Positions 1 through 7,284 of a stretch of DNA of 64,000 nt are shown in pieces; positions within the stretch are counted from its first letter, which is position 1; every line of letters begins with the position of its first letter. The DNA lies in assembly GCF_014697355.1 (NCBI RefSeq), contig NZ_JACJRQ010000002.1, forward strand, positions 248,001-312,000, written 5' to 3'. Under the pieces are notes generated by a model. The model was not told the DNA's origin. It was given only the letters and a program-made list of their open reading frames with translations, and searched no databases. Position numbers and translations under genes: made by a program. Source of the DNA: Nostoc calcicola FACHB-3891. Lineage in GTDB: Bacteria; Cyanobacteriota; Cyanobacteriia; Cyanobacteriales; Nostocaceae.

Positions 1-1
1 A

Positions 2-493
2 TTAACAACTGTTCCGATACCAGGGCACAATTCTACAAATACATCCACCCGTAATAAGCTGTTGTCGCTTTTTTCCAGTCAGGCTGCAATATCGACTCCT
101 AGTTTTAAACCTACTGAGCTAGAAAAATCTGTTTTTGAACAAATTAATCAATATCGGGCTTCTAAAGGCCTACCAAAGTTGACCCTAAATCCAAGCATCA
201 CACGACAGGCAAGAATTCATAGTCAAAATATGGCTCGAGGTAAAACTCCATTTAGCCATCAGGGATTTGAAGGGCGAGTCAAAGCTGTCCCTATTCGCTA
301 TAACAGTGCAGCGGAAAATGTGGCTTTCAACCGGGGATATAGCGACCCCGCAGCCGAAGCTGTTACTGGTTGGATCGAAAGCCCCGGACATCTGAAGAAT
401 ATTAAAGGAAATTACAACCTCACTGGAATTGGCGTTGCTACTAATAATCAAGGCGAAGTCTACCTGACGCAATTATTTTTTCACACTAGGTAG
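2..493 (+). CDS. CAP/SCP-domain protein, 5' end cut by window edge
   Basis: The reading frame is open from base 2 to the TAG at 491-493, with no stop and no convincing start, so the gene most likely begins before the window. A TTG at 62 is possible but weak, and the upstream 20 codons read as a Thr/Asn/Ser-rich linker. The visible part is a complete CAP (cysteine-rich secretory protein, antigen 5, PR-1) domain: an N-terminal helix with NQYRASKGLPKL, then HSQNMARG, AENVA, GWIESPGHLKNI and a final strand GIGVATNNQGEVYLTQLF. Bacterial CAP proteins are usually secreted and their biochemical role is poorly known. The missing N-terminus probably carries a signal peptide. Family assignment is firm; function is not. 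Confidence 0.85.
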   Translation, partial: LTTVPIPGHNSTNTSTRNKLLSLFSSQAAISTPSFKPTELEKSVFEQINQYRASKGLPKLTLNPSITRQARIHSQNMARGKTPFSHQGFEGRVKAVPIRYNSAAENVAFNRGYSDPAAEAVTGWIESPGHLKNIKGNYNLTGIGVATNNQGEVYLTQLFFHTR

Positions 494-582
494 ATTTAAT
501 TTTTGATATTTTTGCACAATAATAATGTAGTGTCTGACAAGACTTTTGTCTGCTGGACACTGCTATTATTTTTGAACATTTC

Positions 583-1212
583 ATGACATTACAAGATTTT
601 CAGGTGAGCGATCGCGACCTTAGTGATGCAGCCCTTGGACAATATTTAGAATCGACAGCGATCGCAGTTGATACAGAAACTATGGGATTATTACCCCAGC
701 GCGATCGTTTGTGTCTCGTTCAATTGTGCAACCTAGAAGGAAAAGTCACCGCAATCCGCATCGCTAAAGGACAAACTGACGCCCCAAACTTAAAAAAACT
801 TTTACAAGCCGCCAATGTCGTAAAAGTGTTTCACTTTGCTCGTTTTGACCTTGCTACTTTGCGAGCCTATTTGGGGATTCAAGTTCAGCCTGTTTTTTGC
901 ACCAAAATTGCTAGTAAGTTAGCCCGTACTTACACAAATCGCCACGGACTCAAAGATGTGGTGCAAGAGTTAGAACAAGTGGAACTCGATAAAAGCGCTC
1001 AAAGTTCTGATTGGGGTAACGCTGCTAATTTATCTGAAGCTCAATTGAGTTACGCCGCCAATGATGTGCGCTACTTACTTAGTGTGCAGCAAAAACTCAC
1101 ACAAATGCTCAAACGAGAAGAACGTTGGGAACTTGCTCAACAATGTTTTGAAGTTCTGCCAACAATAGTTTCTTTAGATTTGTTGCAATTTAAAGATTTG
1201 TTTGAACATTAA
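583..1212 (+). CDS. rnd: Ribonuclease D-type 3'-5' exonuclease
   Basis: A 209-residue DEDD-superfamily 3'-5' exonuclease. Motif Exo I is AVDTET (Asp30, Glu32), Exo II is the Asp in FHFARFDLATL, and Exo III is YAANDVRYLL, where the Tyr four residues before the Asp marks the DEDDy subgroup used by RNase D. The protein is a bare catalytic domain without the C-terminal HRDC domains of E. coli RNase D, which is usual for cyanobacterial versions. The family trims 3' ends of structured RNAs such as tRNA precursors. It starts with ATG 90 bp after the CAP gene, in a separate promoter context, and no operon partner follows on the same strand. Confidence 0.88.
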   Translation: MTLQDFQVSDRDLSDAALGQYLESTAIAVDTETMGLLPQRDRLCLVQLCNLEGKVTAIRIAKGQTDAPNLKKLLQAANVVKVFHFARFDLATLRAYLGIQVQPVFCTKIASKLARTYTNRHGLKDVVQELEQVELDKSAQSSDWGNAANLSEAQLSYAANDVRYLLSVQQKLTQMLKREERWELAQQCFEVLPTIVSLDLLQFKDLFEH

Positions 1213-1216
1213 TTCT

Positions 1217-1378
1217 GCCCTTTCAAGGTAGATAAAAATTCTCGACAATAAGTTTCTTTGTAATCTCTTATCTTTGTGCCCTCTGCACCTCTGTGGTAAA
1301 AAAAATACTTTATAAACCGCAGAGGCACAGAGGTCACAGACAGAAATAAAGAGCTTTGATGCATCAACTTGAAAGGGC
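1217..1378. repeat. MITE-like inverted-repeat element with internal hairpin
   Basis: The ends are perfect 11-bp inverted repeats (GCCCTTTCAAG at 1217-1227, CTTGAAAGGGC at 1368-1378). Inside lies a long imperfect hairpin (about 1274-1341) built of CCTCTGCACCTCTGTGGT against ACCGCAGAGGCACAGAGG. There is no coding capacity. The structure fits a small non-autonomous element next to the 3' end of rnd; mobility is inferred. Confidence 0.55.
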
Positions 1379-1395
1379 TATTCCTAATTACAAGA

Positions 1396-1424
1396 AAATC
1401 ACTAAATTAAAATTTTAGTGATTT
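1396..1424. repeat. AT-rich perfect hairpin
   Basis: Perfect 11-bp arms AAATCACTAAA and TTTAGTGATTT are separated by 7 nt, between the convergent ends of rnd and the rhodanese gene. It may help transcription end in either direction, but has no strong T-tract. Confidence 0.4.
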
Positions 1425-1459
1425 ATAGGTTGGGTAAGGGTGACGTTCAAGCTATGCCT

Positions 1460-1486
1460 AATGACTGATTTTTCAGGTCATTTTTT
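1460..1486 (+). terminator. Possible rho-independent terminator
   Basis: Stem AATGACTGA / TCAGGTCATT with a one-base bulge and a short T-rich loop is followed directly by TTTTTT on the plus strand. It could terminate plus-strand transcripts before they enter the convergent rhodanese gene. Confidence 0.4.
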
Positions 1487-1488
1487 GC

Positions 1489-2145
1489 CTAAGATCCAAC
1501 ATTAGAATCATTTGGACTTGAAGAAGTTCTAGATTCATTAATGCCTTCTTTCAGGTCACTAGCTTTCTCTTGAATGCCTTCCTTGACGTTGCTAGCTCTT
1601 TCTTGAATGCCTTCCTTAAGGTTGCTAGCTCCTTCTTGAATGCCTTCCTTGAGGTCACTGACTCCCTTCTTAATACTTTCAGCGGGACTACTACCTCCCT
1701 TTGCCTGATTTTCTGCATGGTTTTGTAGCCGAGCTACGACATTGTAATCATCTGCACCAGGGGGGGTTTTTGATTCAATAATACCTTCGGTAGGACCGCC
1801 GATCGCTTTCCATGCCCCAAGACCACCTTTGAGTTGAGAAACATGCTCAAACCCACTGGAACGAAGTTGTTGTGCAGCTTGGGCAGTTTCTTCTTCATTC
1901 GCACCGTAAACATAAATATCACGGTTTTTATCCAAAGAAGCTGCTGCACGCTCTACCAATTCATCTATTGGCATGGGCATAGCTCCCATAATGTGACCTT
2001 CATTGTAAGTTCTGCGCTCGCGCACATCCAAAATTGTAAAGGCTGGTTCACCCCATTCCAAACGAGACTTCAGCGTATGAACATCAGATTGTGCTTGTAT
2101 TGGTGGCTGTGGGGGAATTATGCCGCCTACTAAATTGTTATTCAT
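1489..2145 (-). CDS. Rhodanese-like protein lacking the catalytic Cys, with 11-residue repeat tail
   Basis: Residues about 22-120 form a rhodanese fold: FTILDVRERRTYNEGHIMGA (the DVR and GHI motifs) and GFEHVSQLKGGLGAWKAIGG at its end. The active-site loop that normally reads CRxGxR after the YVY strand is here YGANEEE. The whole 218-residue protein contains no cysteine, so it cannot act as a sulfurtransferase. Residues 156-199 are four tandem 11-residue units of the type EGIQExASxLK, amphipathic and charged like late-embryogenesis-abundant (LEA) group 3 repeats, followed by a partial unit and a Ser/Asn-rich end. A binding or stress-protective role is inference. It starts with ATG at 2145, has no signal peptide, and is convergent with rnd. 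Confidence 0.85.
   Translation of the reverse strand: MNNNLVGGIIPPQPPIQAQSDVHTLKSRLEWGEPAFTILDVRERRTYNEGHIMGAMPMPIDELVERAAASLDKNRDIYVYGANEEETAQAAQQLRSSGFEHVSQLKGGLGAWKAIGGPTEGIIESKTPPGADDYNVVARLQNHAENQAKGGSSPAESIKKGVSDLKEGIQEGASNLKEGIQERASNVKEGIQEKASDLKEGINESRTSSSPNDSNVGS
1549..1680 (-). repeat. Four tandem 33-bp coding repeats (LEA-like 11-mers)
   Basis: These units inside the rhodanese-like gene encode four consecutive 11-residue repeats (residues 156-199). The DNA units are similar but not identical, indicating expansion within the gene followed by divergence. Confidence 0.8.
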
Positions 2146-2378
2146 AACTATTCCTCGCTGACGATATTAATAGCAATTTAGCGAACAAAATATCTTCAAT
2201 TGCTCTTTCCATAGTATGAATATCTTTAAAGTCTCTCCTCAGATAGACTAATGATTTTCCATAATTTCTACCAATTAATCAATTGCAAAACCAGCCAATT
2301 AAGACTATAGGAAGATAATATTTATTATTTTAAATAATTAAATTATTACTTCAGTTAAACCTAATAAAATTCCTGTAG

Positions 2379-2398
2379 AGACGCAATTTATTGCGTCT
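2379..2398. repeat. AGACGCAAT palindrome (GTAGAGACG family)
   Basis: Arms AGACGCAAT / ATTGCGTCT with a 2-nt loop, preceded by GTAG. One member of a palindrome family found many times between genes in this window. Confidence 0.7.
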
Positions 2399-2471
2399 GA
2401 AAAACCTCATTATTCAGAATTCAATATGAATTTTATACTGTTGTTGATTATTAAGCCTGGTTATCAAAATC

Positions 2472-2500
2472 TTCTGAATTCTGAATTCTGAATTCTGAAT
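2472..2500. repeat. TTCTGAATTC tandem repeat
   Basis: Four head-to-tail copies of a 7-bp unit CTGAATT. The same unit occurs at 15063-15089, 59862-59889 and near 33000. Confidence 0.75.
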
Positions 2501-2506
2501 ACTTAC

Positions 2507-2680
2507 GAATTATGCATCTTTTCAATATCGGCGATCGCTAACAATAATGTGTCCTCAATCTTTTGCCGCACTTCTGGCACTAATGTATCGAGATTAGCAT
2601 CTTTAAATTGCGCTTTAGCATTTACCTCAAATCCCAAATCTTCAGGTAATACCAATTCTCTATGAAGATGCGCCTAATTA
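2507..2680 (-). pseudogene. C-terminal gene remnant, family not recognised
   Basis: On the minus strand an open stretch of about 50 codons after a TAG reads HLHRELVLPEDLGFEV, then DTLVPEVRQKIEDTLLL, ending AIADIEKMHNS and a stop. The composition and amphipathic helix at the end look like real protein, but there is no start codon and no upstream continuation. I read it as the 3' end of a lost gene. I do not recognise the family. Confidence 0.4.
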
Positions 2681-2757
2681 TTTTGGAATGTAGTCAATTA
2701 ACCTCAGCGCCCCTTTGCGCTAACCTCAGCGTACCTTTGCGTTAAAAAATCTAATAT

Positions 2758-3000
2758 TTAGCGCAGCCTCATAAAGAAACGGTATAAGCCAGCAACCTTT
2801 TGCCAAGATAGCCCTAGCTGTTGGCAAATTTGCACAAAACAAGAGCGAGAAACTGACTCACCGGCAAAAAATTTGGAAACTGGTTGGCGTGTAATCCCTA
2901 AAGCTGCTGCTAATTTATGCTGACTCCAAGTTTTGTCTGTTAAAGCTGTTTTTGCTGCCCTTATACCTTCTGGTGATGCTCTAAGTCCTTGGCTTGTCAT
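2758..3000 (-). CDS. Small HTH protein resembling the N-terminus of NACHT-type proteins, probably truncated
   Basis: The 80 residues contain one helix-turn-helix: WSQHKLAAALGITRQPVSKFFAG, followed by SRSCFVQICQQLGLSWQKVAG. The opening SQGLRASPEGIRAAKTAL is the pattern seen at the N-terminus of large cyanobacterial NACHT or NB-ARC ATPases, where this HTH precedes the NTPase domain. Here the frame ends nine residues after the HTH (LYRFFMRLR), so the gene is probably a stump of such a protein. It could instead be a small stand-alone regulator. The start is ATG at 3000. The intergenic DNA on both sides is repeat-rich, consistent with decay. Confidence 0.6.
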   Translation of the reverse strand: MTSQGLRASPEGIRAAKTALTDKTWSQHKLAAALGITRQPVSKFFAGESVSRSCFVQICQQLGLSWQKVAGLYRFFMRLR

Positions 3001-3717
3001 ACTAATTTATAATTAAAGCTCATCCATAAATACAGTTGATTTTAAAATATTGATTAGTGCATTTTTTCTATGTTTACTAATTCATTAAGTCCTTCTGTCG
3101 AGGAATTACGAATTACCCAGGGGTTTGCACTTGTTCAAGGGTATGAGGAATTACTAATGATTCTGCTCATAGTCTCAAGCTCAAACTTGTAGTATAGTAT
3201 ATGCTTAAGAGGATAACGACATGTAAATACACGTTGAGTCAATTTTTCCAGGTCTTCCTTAGCAGGTCATATCCCTTGGCTAAAGTACAGTTGAGTAGGT
3301 AATTTAGAATCTAGATTGGCTTATAGCTTGGTTTGTAAGCCTTGATAGAAACCTAATTAATCAGCCAGTGTGTTCCTTTACAAAGTTGCAGCGATCGCAG
3401 TTTTCTCTGGTGTTTCTTTGAGTTATTTGTGGTGATGGAGATAATCTTTAATCGCACTTATCTTACGTATATTGGGTTAAACCCTATACCATAAAAATTC
3501 AAAAATATACTAAAGTCATACAATACTTATACAATTTATAAGCATAATAATGGCTGAAGTTTTGATTGACTTCATGGAAAATTAACTGTAAACAAGTACT
3601 ACAGTAGCGATCGCACTCAACAAAGATCAGCGTGAACATACATTCAACACAAATACCTAAAGCAAAACTGGCAAAACAGACAATTGCCCAACCAACAATA
3701 GGCAACAAGGCAGCATT
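3001..3717. other. Gene-free stretch upstream of a response regulator
   Basis: AT-rich leader with two HIP1-like GCGATCGC sites (about 3392 and 3606). A TTG-started 69-codon minus frame (3499-3708) is Cys-rich but has no homology that I recognise and is not annotated. No clear hairpin or RNA gene is seen. Confidence 0.4.
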
Positions 3718-4437
3718 ATGACTATGGTTACCGATACTACTCCGAAAATTCTCATCGTCGATGACGACTTCGGCGTCCGAAATCTCGTCTATCGTTTTTT
3801 AAGTCGCAATTATCAAATAGAATCGGCAGCAGACGGTAAGACTGCCTTATCTTTGTTTGAGCAGTTCAACCCAGCCCTAGTGATTTTGGATTGGAATTTA
3901 CCAGATGTTAATGGCTATAGCCTCTGTCAAGAAATGCAAAGTCGTACTAATGTTTTAGTGATGATACTGACTAGTAGGACTGATGAGGCTGATAAAATTA
4001 GGATATTAGCTGCTGGTGCCGATGATTTCATGACTAAACCGTTTAGTCTTGCAGAGGTTGAAGTCAGAGTAGAAGCTCTTTTGAGGCGGATACGCTACAT
4101 CAACCCTTCCCCAACACAACGTATTGTCTTCAAGCAGCTAGTAATTAATCCAGAGGGTCGGGAGGTAACACTCAACGATAAACCTCTCGCCTTAACAGCC
4201 CTGGAATTTAATATCTTACATTTTTTAGCAAGCCATCCTGGTCAGGCTTGGAGTCGTCCACAGCTAATCCAAAAAATCTGGGGTTGTGACTACGTAGGAG
4301 ATGGACGGGTAGTTGATGTACACATAGGTCAGCTTCGCAAGAAGATGGAAATCGATGCCAGTGTACCAGAGTTTATTAAAACTGTACGCGGCTATGGTTA
4401 CAAGTTTGAAATACCTGAGGAAAATACTAATTTATAA
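3718..4437 (+). CDS. OmpR/PhoB-type response regulator
   Basis: A 239-residue two-domain regulator. The receiver (residues about 9-122) has the acidic pair DDD at 15-17, phospho-acceptor Asp58 in LVILDWNLPD, the Thr/Ser switch in ILTSR, and the Lys in MTKPF. The C-terminal winged helix (about 135-232) has LTALEFNILHFLASHPG and the recognition-helix region DYVGDGRVVDVHIGQLRKK, then TVRGYGYKF. It should bind DNA as a phosphorylation-dependent dimer. No cognate kinase is adjacent, so it is an orphan. It is a close paralogue of the regulator at 5905-6630, with the CPP1-like gene between them in opposite orientation. The start ATG at 3718 is followed four codons later by another possible start region. 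Confidence 0.92.
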   Translation: MTMVTDTTPKILIVDDDFGVRNLVYRFLSRNYQIESAADGKTALSLFEQFNPALVILDWNLPDVNGYSLCQEMQSRTNVLVMILTSRTDEADKIRILAAGADDFMTKPFSLAEVEVRVEALLRRIRYINPSPTQRIVFKQLVINPEGREVTLNDKPLALTALEFNILHFLASHPGQAWSRPQLIQKIWGCDYVGDGRVVDVHIGQLRKKMEIDASVPEFIKTVRGYGYKFEIPEENTNL

Positions 4438-4489
4438 ACATTGGGCGTGGGGCATTGGGAGTAATGTTAGTGGTAGCCAAGTGTTTAGC

Positions 4490-4567
4490 CTGTGTTGAGT
4501 TACAAGTTCGCAGTTATTCTGTCCCTGCTCCCCATCTCCCTCAACTCCCTACTCCCCACTCCCTATG
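4490..4567. repeat. Pyrimidine-rich tandem repeat
   Basis: A run of CTCCCCATCTCC / CTCCCTACTCCCC units between convergent genes, of the intergenic short tandem repeat type that recurs near 16.4, 18.3, 20.0, 23.7, 25.9 and 37.1 kb. Confidence 0.65.
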
Positions 4568-4585
4568 TTTATTGAAAGGATAGGT

Positions 4586-5212
4586 TTAGCGTAGAAAACT
4601 ACTAATTAACCACAACAAAATAAAAGTCACCACCGTAGAGAACTGATTCGACCCCAGATTAATAAATGATATTTGTGGTAGCAACCAGCTAGCAACTAGT
4701 CCTCCGGTAATTAAACCAATTATTAAACTAACTAGGGTGAACAAAACTGCTCGCCCAAATTTGCCTTCCTTGCGATTGAGAAAGTAAATACCAATACTTA
4801 CCCCAACCACTAACGCTAATTGTAAAACCTGGTCGCCTCCCTCTGGGTAAAACAGACTAATAGCGCTTAAACCAAGATACCAGGCTCCTGGTAAGAGGAT
4901 ATCAGCAGGCGTTGGCCGATCTAAGATTCGTTGCAGCCATGCAGGTGAATTATCGCGGGGGGTTTGAGTTTCTTTAGGAGGCGATTGTACTCGCAACTCT
5001 GGAAACCGGATACGTTCAGGAACTTTGATTTTACCTTCCTGGCGCATCCGTAGGCGATCCATTAAAATCGCATCGTAAGCAGCTTCAATCACTTCCAGAT
5101 GCTTCGCATCGCCACTGTGTTGCTCGAATAGACGATTACGAGCATCCTGAATTTCATCGAAGGAAGCCTCTTCTGATACCCCAAGTTTTTCGTAGGGATT
5201 TTGATCGCTCAT
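4586..5212 (-). CDS. CPP1-like J-domain-related membrane protein
   Basis: The 208-residue protein opens with a J-like segment (NPYEKLGVSEEASFDEIQDARNRL) without an HPD motif, as in the CPP1-like family. Plant CPP1 is a chaperone-like protein for protochlorophyllide oxidoreductase. A linker follows, then about four transmembrane segments in residues 105-208 (including WYLGLSAISLFYP, LALVVGVSIGIYFL, AVLFTLVSLIIGLITGGLVA and VVTFILLWLISSFL). The layout of soluble N-terminus plus C-terminal membrane helices and the length match the cyanobacterial family. A chaperone role toward chlorophyll-synthesis enzymes or membrane proteins is inferred from the plant relative. The ATG is at 5212. Convergent with the response regulator at 3718. 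Confidence 0.85.
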   Translation of the reverse strand: MSDQNPYEKLGVSEEASFDEIQDARNRLFEQHSGDAKHLEVIEAAYDAILMDRLRMRQEGKIKVPERIRFPELRVQSPPKETQTPRDNSPAWLQRILDRPTPADILLPGAWYLGLSAISLFYPEGGDQVLQLALVVGVSIGIYFLNRKEGKFGRAVLFTLVSLIIGLITGGLVASWLLPQISFINLGSNQFSTVVTFILLWLISSFLR

Positions 5213-5904
5213 GGGAGTTTTTTAGTTCAGCCTCAGTCAGCGGCAGTCTATTGTCAAAGAAAAAACAAATTTAGGTTTTGTTTTAATCGAAACTATAACG
5301 TCTCGACTTATGTTTATGCTCTACCAGGATAGTAGCACGAGTTAGTTCGATCGACTTTAAGATTTAGACTACAGTCACTTTAACATATCAGCATAACTCC
5401 GTGTATACCCTCATGTCGTTGCCCAGTTCTGGCTCTAATCTAGAATTTGAACTGATAGTACCTAAAACGCATAGTTTTCATGAAAAAATTAACTTTACTG
5501 TTTCAGATTTGGCAACTTACTGTGCCCTGATAGAGTTTTTTTAATTATACTGACGATCGCTTGTGGTGTAGAACCGCATCTCGATTTAAAATTGAAACGT
5601 TTTAAGTTACCTATATTTGGGATAAAAAAGTATTTGAGTTTTACAAATCGCTGTGGCTGAGGTTTGAGCGTCTGTCTGGTAGGCATAAAATTGACAGTTA
5701 TAATACCTGCACTTCATGCAGGGCTGGCTATGGCTTTCCAGAAGTTCTTCCTTCTCGTAGCCTATAATCCTGATTACAGTACTAAATTCTTTGAATAATC
5801 AGGATTTTCATGCCCTAGCTATGTAGATCCTGAATAAGTCCCAAAATGGCAACTGGGTTTTTACCCAACTTTCTTGTTAATCTTACGAATTTTTGTGCAA
5901 AGTG
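5213..5904. other. Gene-free stretch with two hairpins
   Basis: Contains a 6-bp hairpin CCTGCA / TGCAGG (5706-5722) and an inverted repeat AATCCTGATTA / TAATCAGGATT (5766-5806, 19-nt loop) within 150 bp of the following response regulator. A 63-codon minus frame (5495-5686) is basic, low in conserved pattern and judged spurious. Confidence 0.4.
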
Positions 5905-6630
5905 ATGGTCATGGCTCCCGCCAAGGTTCTTGTAGTTGACGACGATCCTGCGGTTCGGAATTTAATCCAACGCTTCTTGATGAAGCAGAACTATCAGGTG
6001 GAGGCTGCCGAAGATGGAAAGACAGCCTTAACTCTATTTGAGCAATTTAACCCTGATTTGGTAATTCTTGATGTGAATTTACCAGATGTAATTGGGTTTA
6101 ACCTCTGCCAAGAGATGCAAAGTCGTAATGGTGTTTTTGTTTTGATGTTGACTAGCCGTGCTGACGAAGCTGACAAAATTCGCGGTTTTTCTAAAGGTGC
6201 TGATGACTATCTCACCAAACCTTTTGGATTGGGAGAGCTAGAAGTCAGAGTGGGAGCGATTTTAAGGCGTCAGCGAGTCATAACTACTGCCGAGCAGAAA
6301 CGCTTGGTATTTGAAAAACTGATGATTGATCCAGTACGACGGGAGGTAGCACTTAATAATCAACCAGTACCCTTAACTGCTCTGGAATTTGATTTATTGC
6401 ATTTTTTAGCCAGTCATCCCGGTCGAGTTTGGCGGCGTGCAGAACTGATTCAAGAAGTGTGGGACTATGAATATGTCGGCGACCAGCGGGTTGTCGATGT
6501 ACACATCGGTCAAATTCGCAAGAAGATTGAAATTGATGCTAGTCAGCCAGCATTAATTCAAACTGTACGTGGTGTAGGGTATAAGTTTGAATCTCCTGCT
6601 CACTCCCAACAGTTGGAAGCCAAGTCCTGA
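5905..6630 (+). CDS. OmpR/PhoB-type response regulator, paralogue of the one at 3718
   Basis: About 241 residues from ATG 5905. The frame extends to a TTG at 5893 and another ATG lies at 5911; 5905 aligns best with the paralogue. The receiver has DDD at 12-14, phospho-acceptor Asp56 in LVILDVNLPD, LTSR and YLTKPF. The winged helix has LTALEFDLLHFLASHPGR and VVDVHIGQIRKK, ending TVRGVGYKF. Long stretches match the 3718 gene almost word for word (GKTAL..FEQFNP, LCQEMQSR, EADKIR), so the two arose by duplication. No sensor kinase is next to it. The C-terminus has a short extra tail HSQQLEAKS. Confidence 0.92.
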   Translation: MVMAPAKVLVVDDDPAVRNLIQRFLMKQNYQVEAAEDGKTALTLFEQFNPDLVILDVNLPDVIGFNLCQEMQSRNGVFVLMLTSRADEADKIRGFSKGADDYLTKPFGLGELEVRVGAILRRQRVITTAEQKRLVFEKLMIDPVRREVALNNQPVPLTALEFDLLHFLASHPGRVWRRAELIQEVWDYEYVGDQRVVDVHIGQIRKKIEIDASQPALIQTVRGVGYKFESPAHSQQLEAKS

Positions 6631-6759
6631 GTCTATAGTCTGGAGTTTTTTAACTTTTGAGCGAAACAATTTTAGATTTTGGATGAAATTTATACTCCTT
6701 TCAGAGCCACCAGGAGGAACTGCCCAAGGTTTAAGAAATTTGAGCAAACTGGTGTATCG

Positions 6760-6797
6760 TTTGTAGGGTAGCACAGCTAACTGTGCTACCCTACAAA
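6760..6797. repeat. Perfect 17-bp-stem hairpin
   Basis: Arms TTTGTAGGGTAGCACAG and CTGTGCTACCCTACAAA enclose the loop CTAA. It belongs to the GTAGGG-type intergenic palindromes. It is followed by ATGATCG rather than a T-tract, so it is not a typical terminator. Confidence 0.8.
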
Positions 6798-6968
6798 TGA
6801 TCGATGTGTTGGAAAGATTGTTTGAATTAGTATAACCAAGGATCAGCTAATAGTTTTGGCAATACAAGAAACTATTGGAACCTTTTTTAGACCCGAATGT
6901 ACTGTTGTTTTTGATTGTAATCTCACCCTACATAGACGATCGCTACTTCAGCTTAAAATCCATTAATG

Positions 6969-6988
6969 GGGCACGGCAAACCGTGCCC
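6969..6988. repeat. GGGCACGG palindrome
   Basis: Perfect 8-bp arms GGGCACGG / CCGTGCCC with loop CAAA; related to the intergenic palindrome family. Confidence 0.65.
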
Positions 6989-7086
6989 ATACAGCTGGTG
7001 AGCCAGAATAACGCTCTTCATACCAGTACCTACGGGGTGTCTAGTAGATTAGCTGTTGTTGGTGAATCGATGCAGCGAATTTTTAC

Positions 7087-7284
7087 TTAGGAATGATGAA
7101 ACAAAGTTTCCAGATAGACTCGGGCAGCACGGCGATCGCTTTCTCCATTTTGCAGTAAAAACAATGATAGCGCCGCCGTCAATACTCTGTTTTCATCCCA
7201 ATCAGGATGGGTTTCTAAGTAGTTCTTTAAGGATTCGTGAAGTGATTCAGGAATTTCTGTAAAAATACTAACCGTTGCTTTCAT
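7087..7284 (-). CDS. DUF2811 family small protein
   Basis: The 65 residues match the small cyanobacterial DUF2811 pattern: TVSIFTEIPESLHESLKNYL, a central HPDWDENRVLTAALSLFLLQNG and a closing RRAARVYLETLFH. It is a soluble, mostly helical protein of unknown function with no signal peptide. An AGGAGG-like ribosome site lies just upstream of ATG 7284 on the minus strand (GAGGAAAA in 7286-7298). It is divergent from the MFS gene, separated by the 467-bp DnaA-box-like region. Confidence 0.8.
   Translation of the reverse strand: MKATVSIFTEIPESLHESLKNYLETHPDWDENRVLTAALSLFLLQNGESDRRAARVYLETLFHHS

Larger units (their letters stand above)
2146..2757. other. Gene-free stretch with repeats and a gene remnant
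   Basis: Besides the palindrome at 2379-2398, the CTGAATT tandem at 2472-2500 and the gene remnant at 2507-2680, the stretch is AT-rich. It ends in short direct repeats of the type CCTCAGCGxxCCTTTGCG (about 2700-2745). Nothing else recognisable is seen. Confidence 0.5.
6631..7086. other. Gene-free stretch with two perfect palindromes
   Basis: Holds the 17-bp-stem hairpin at 6760-6797 and the GGGCACGG palindrome at 6969-6988. Small plus-strand frames here (6875-7090, 7056-7262) overlap repeats or the DUF2811 gene and are not supported. Confidence 0.5.

Noticed and set aside
3499-3708. Cys-rich 69-codon minus-strand frame upstream of the response regulator
   Set aside because: It starts only with TTG, has no ribosome site, no recognisable family, and runs back from the regulator start.
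5495-5686. 63-codon minus-strand frame in the 5.2-5.9 kb gap
   Set aside because: It is basic and low in conserved pattern, with no ribosome site or family.
6875-7262. Plus-strand frames around the GGGCACGG palindrome and the DUF2811 gene
   Set aside because: They read through an intergenic palindrome and antisense to DUF2811 without protein-like pattern.
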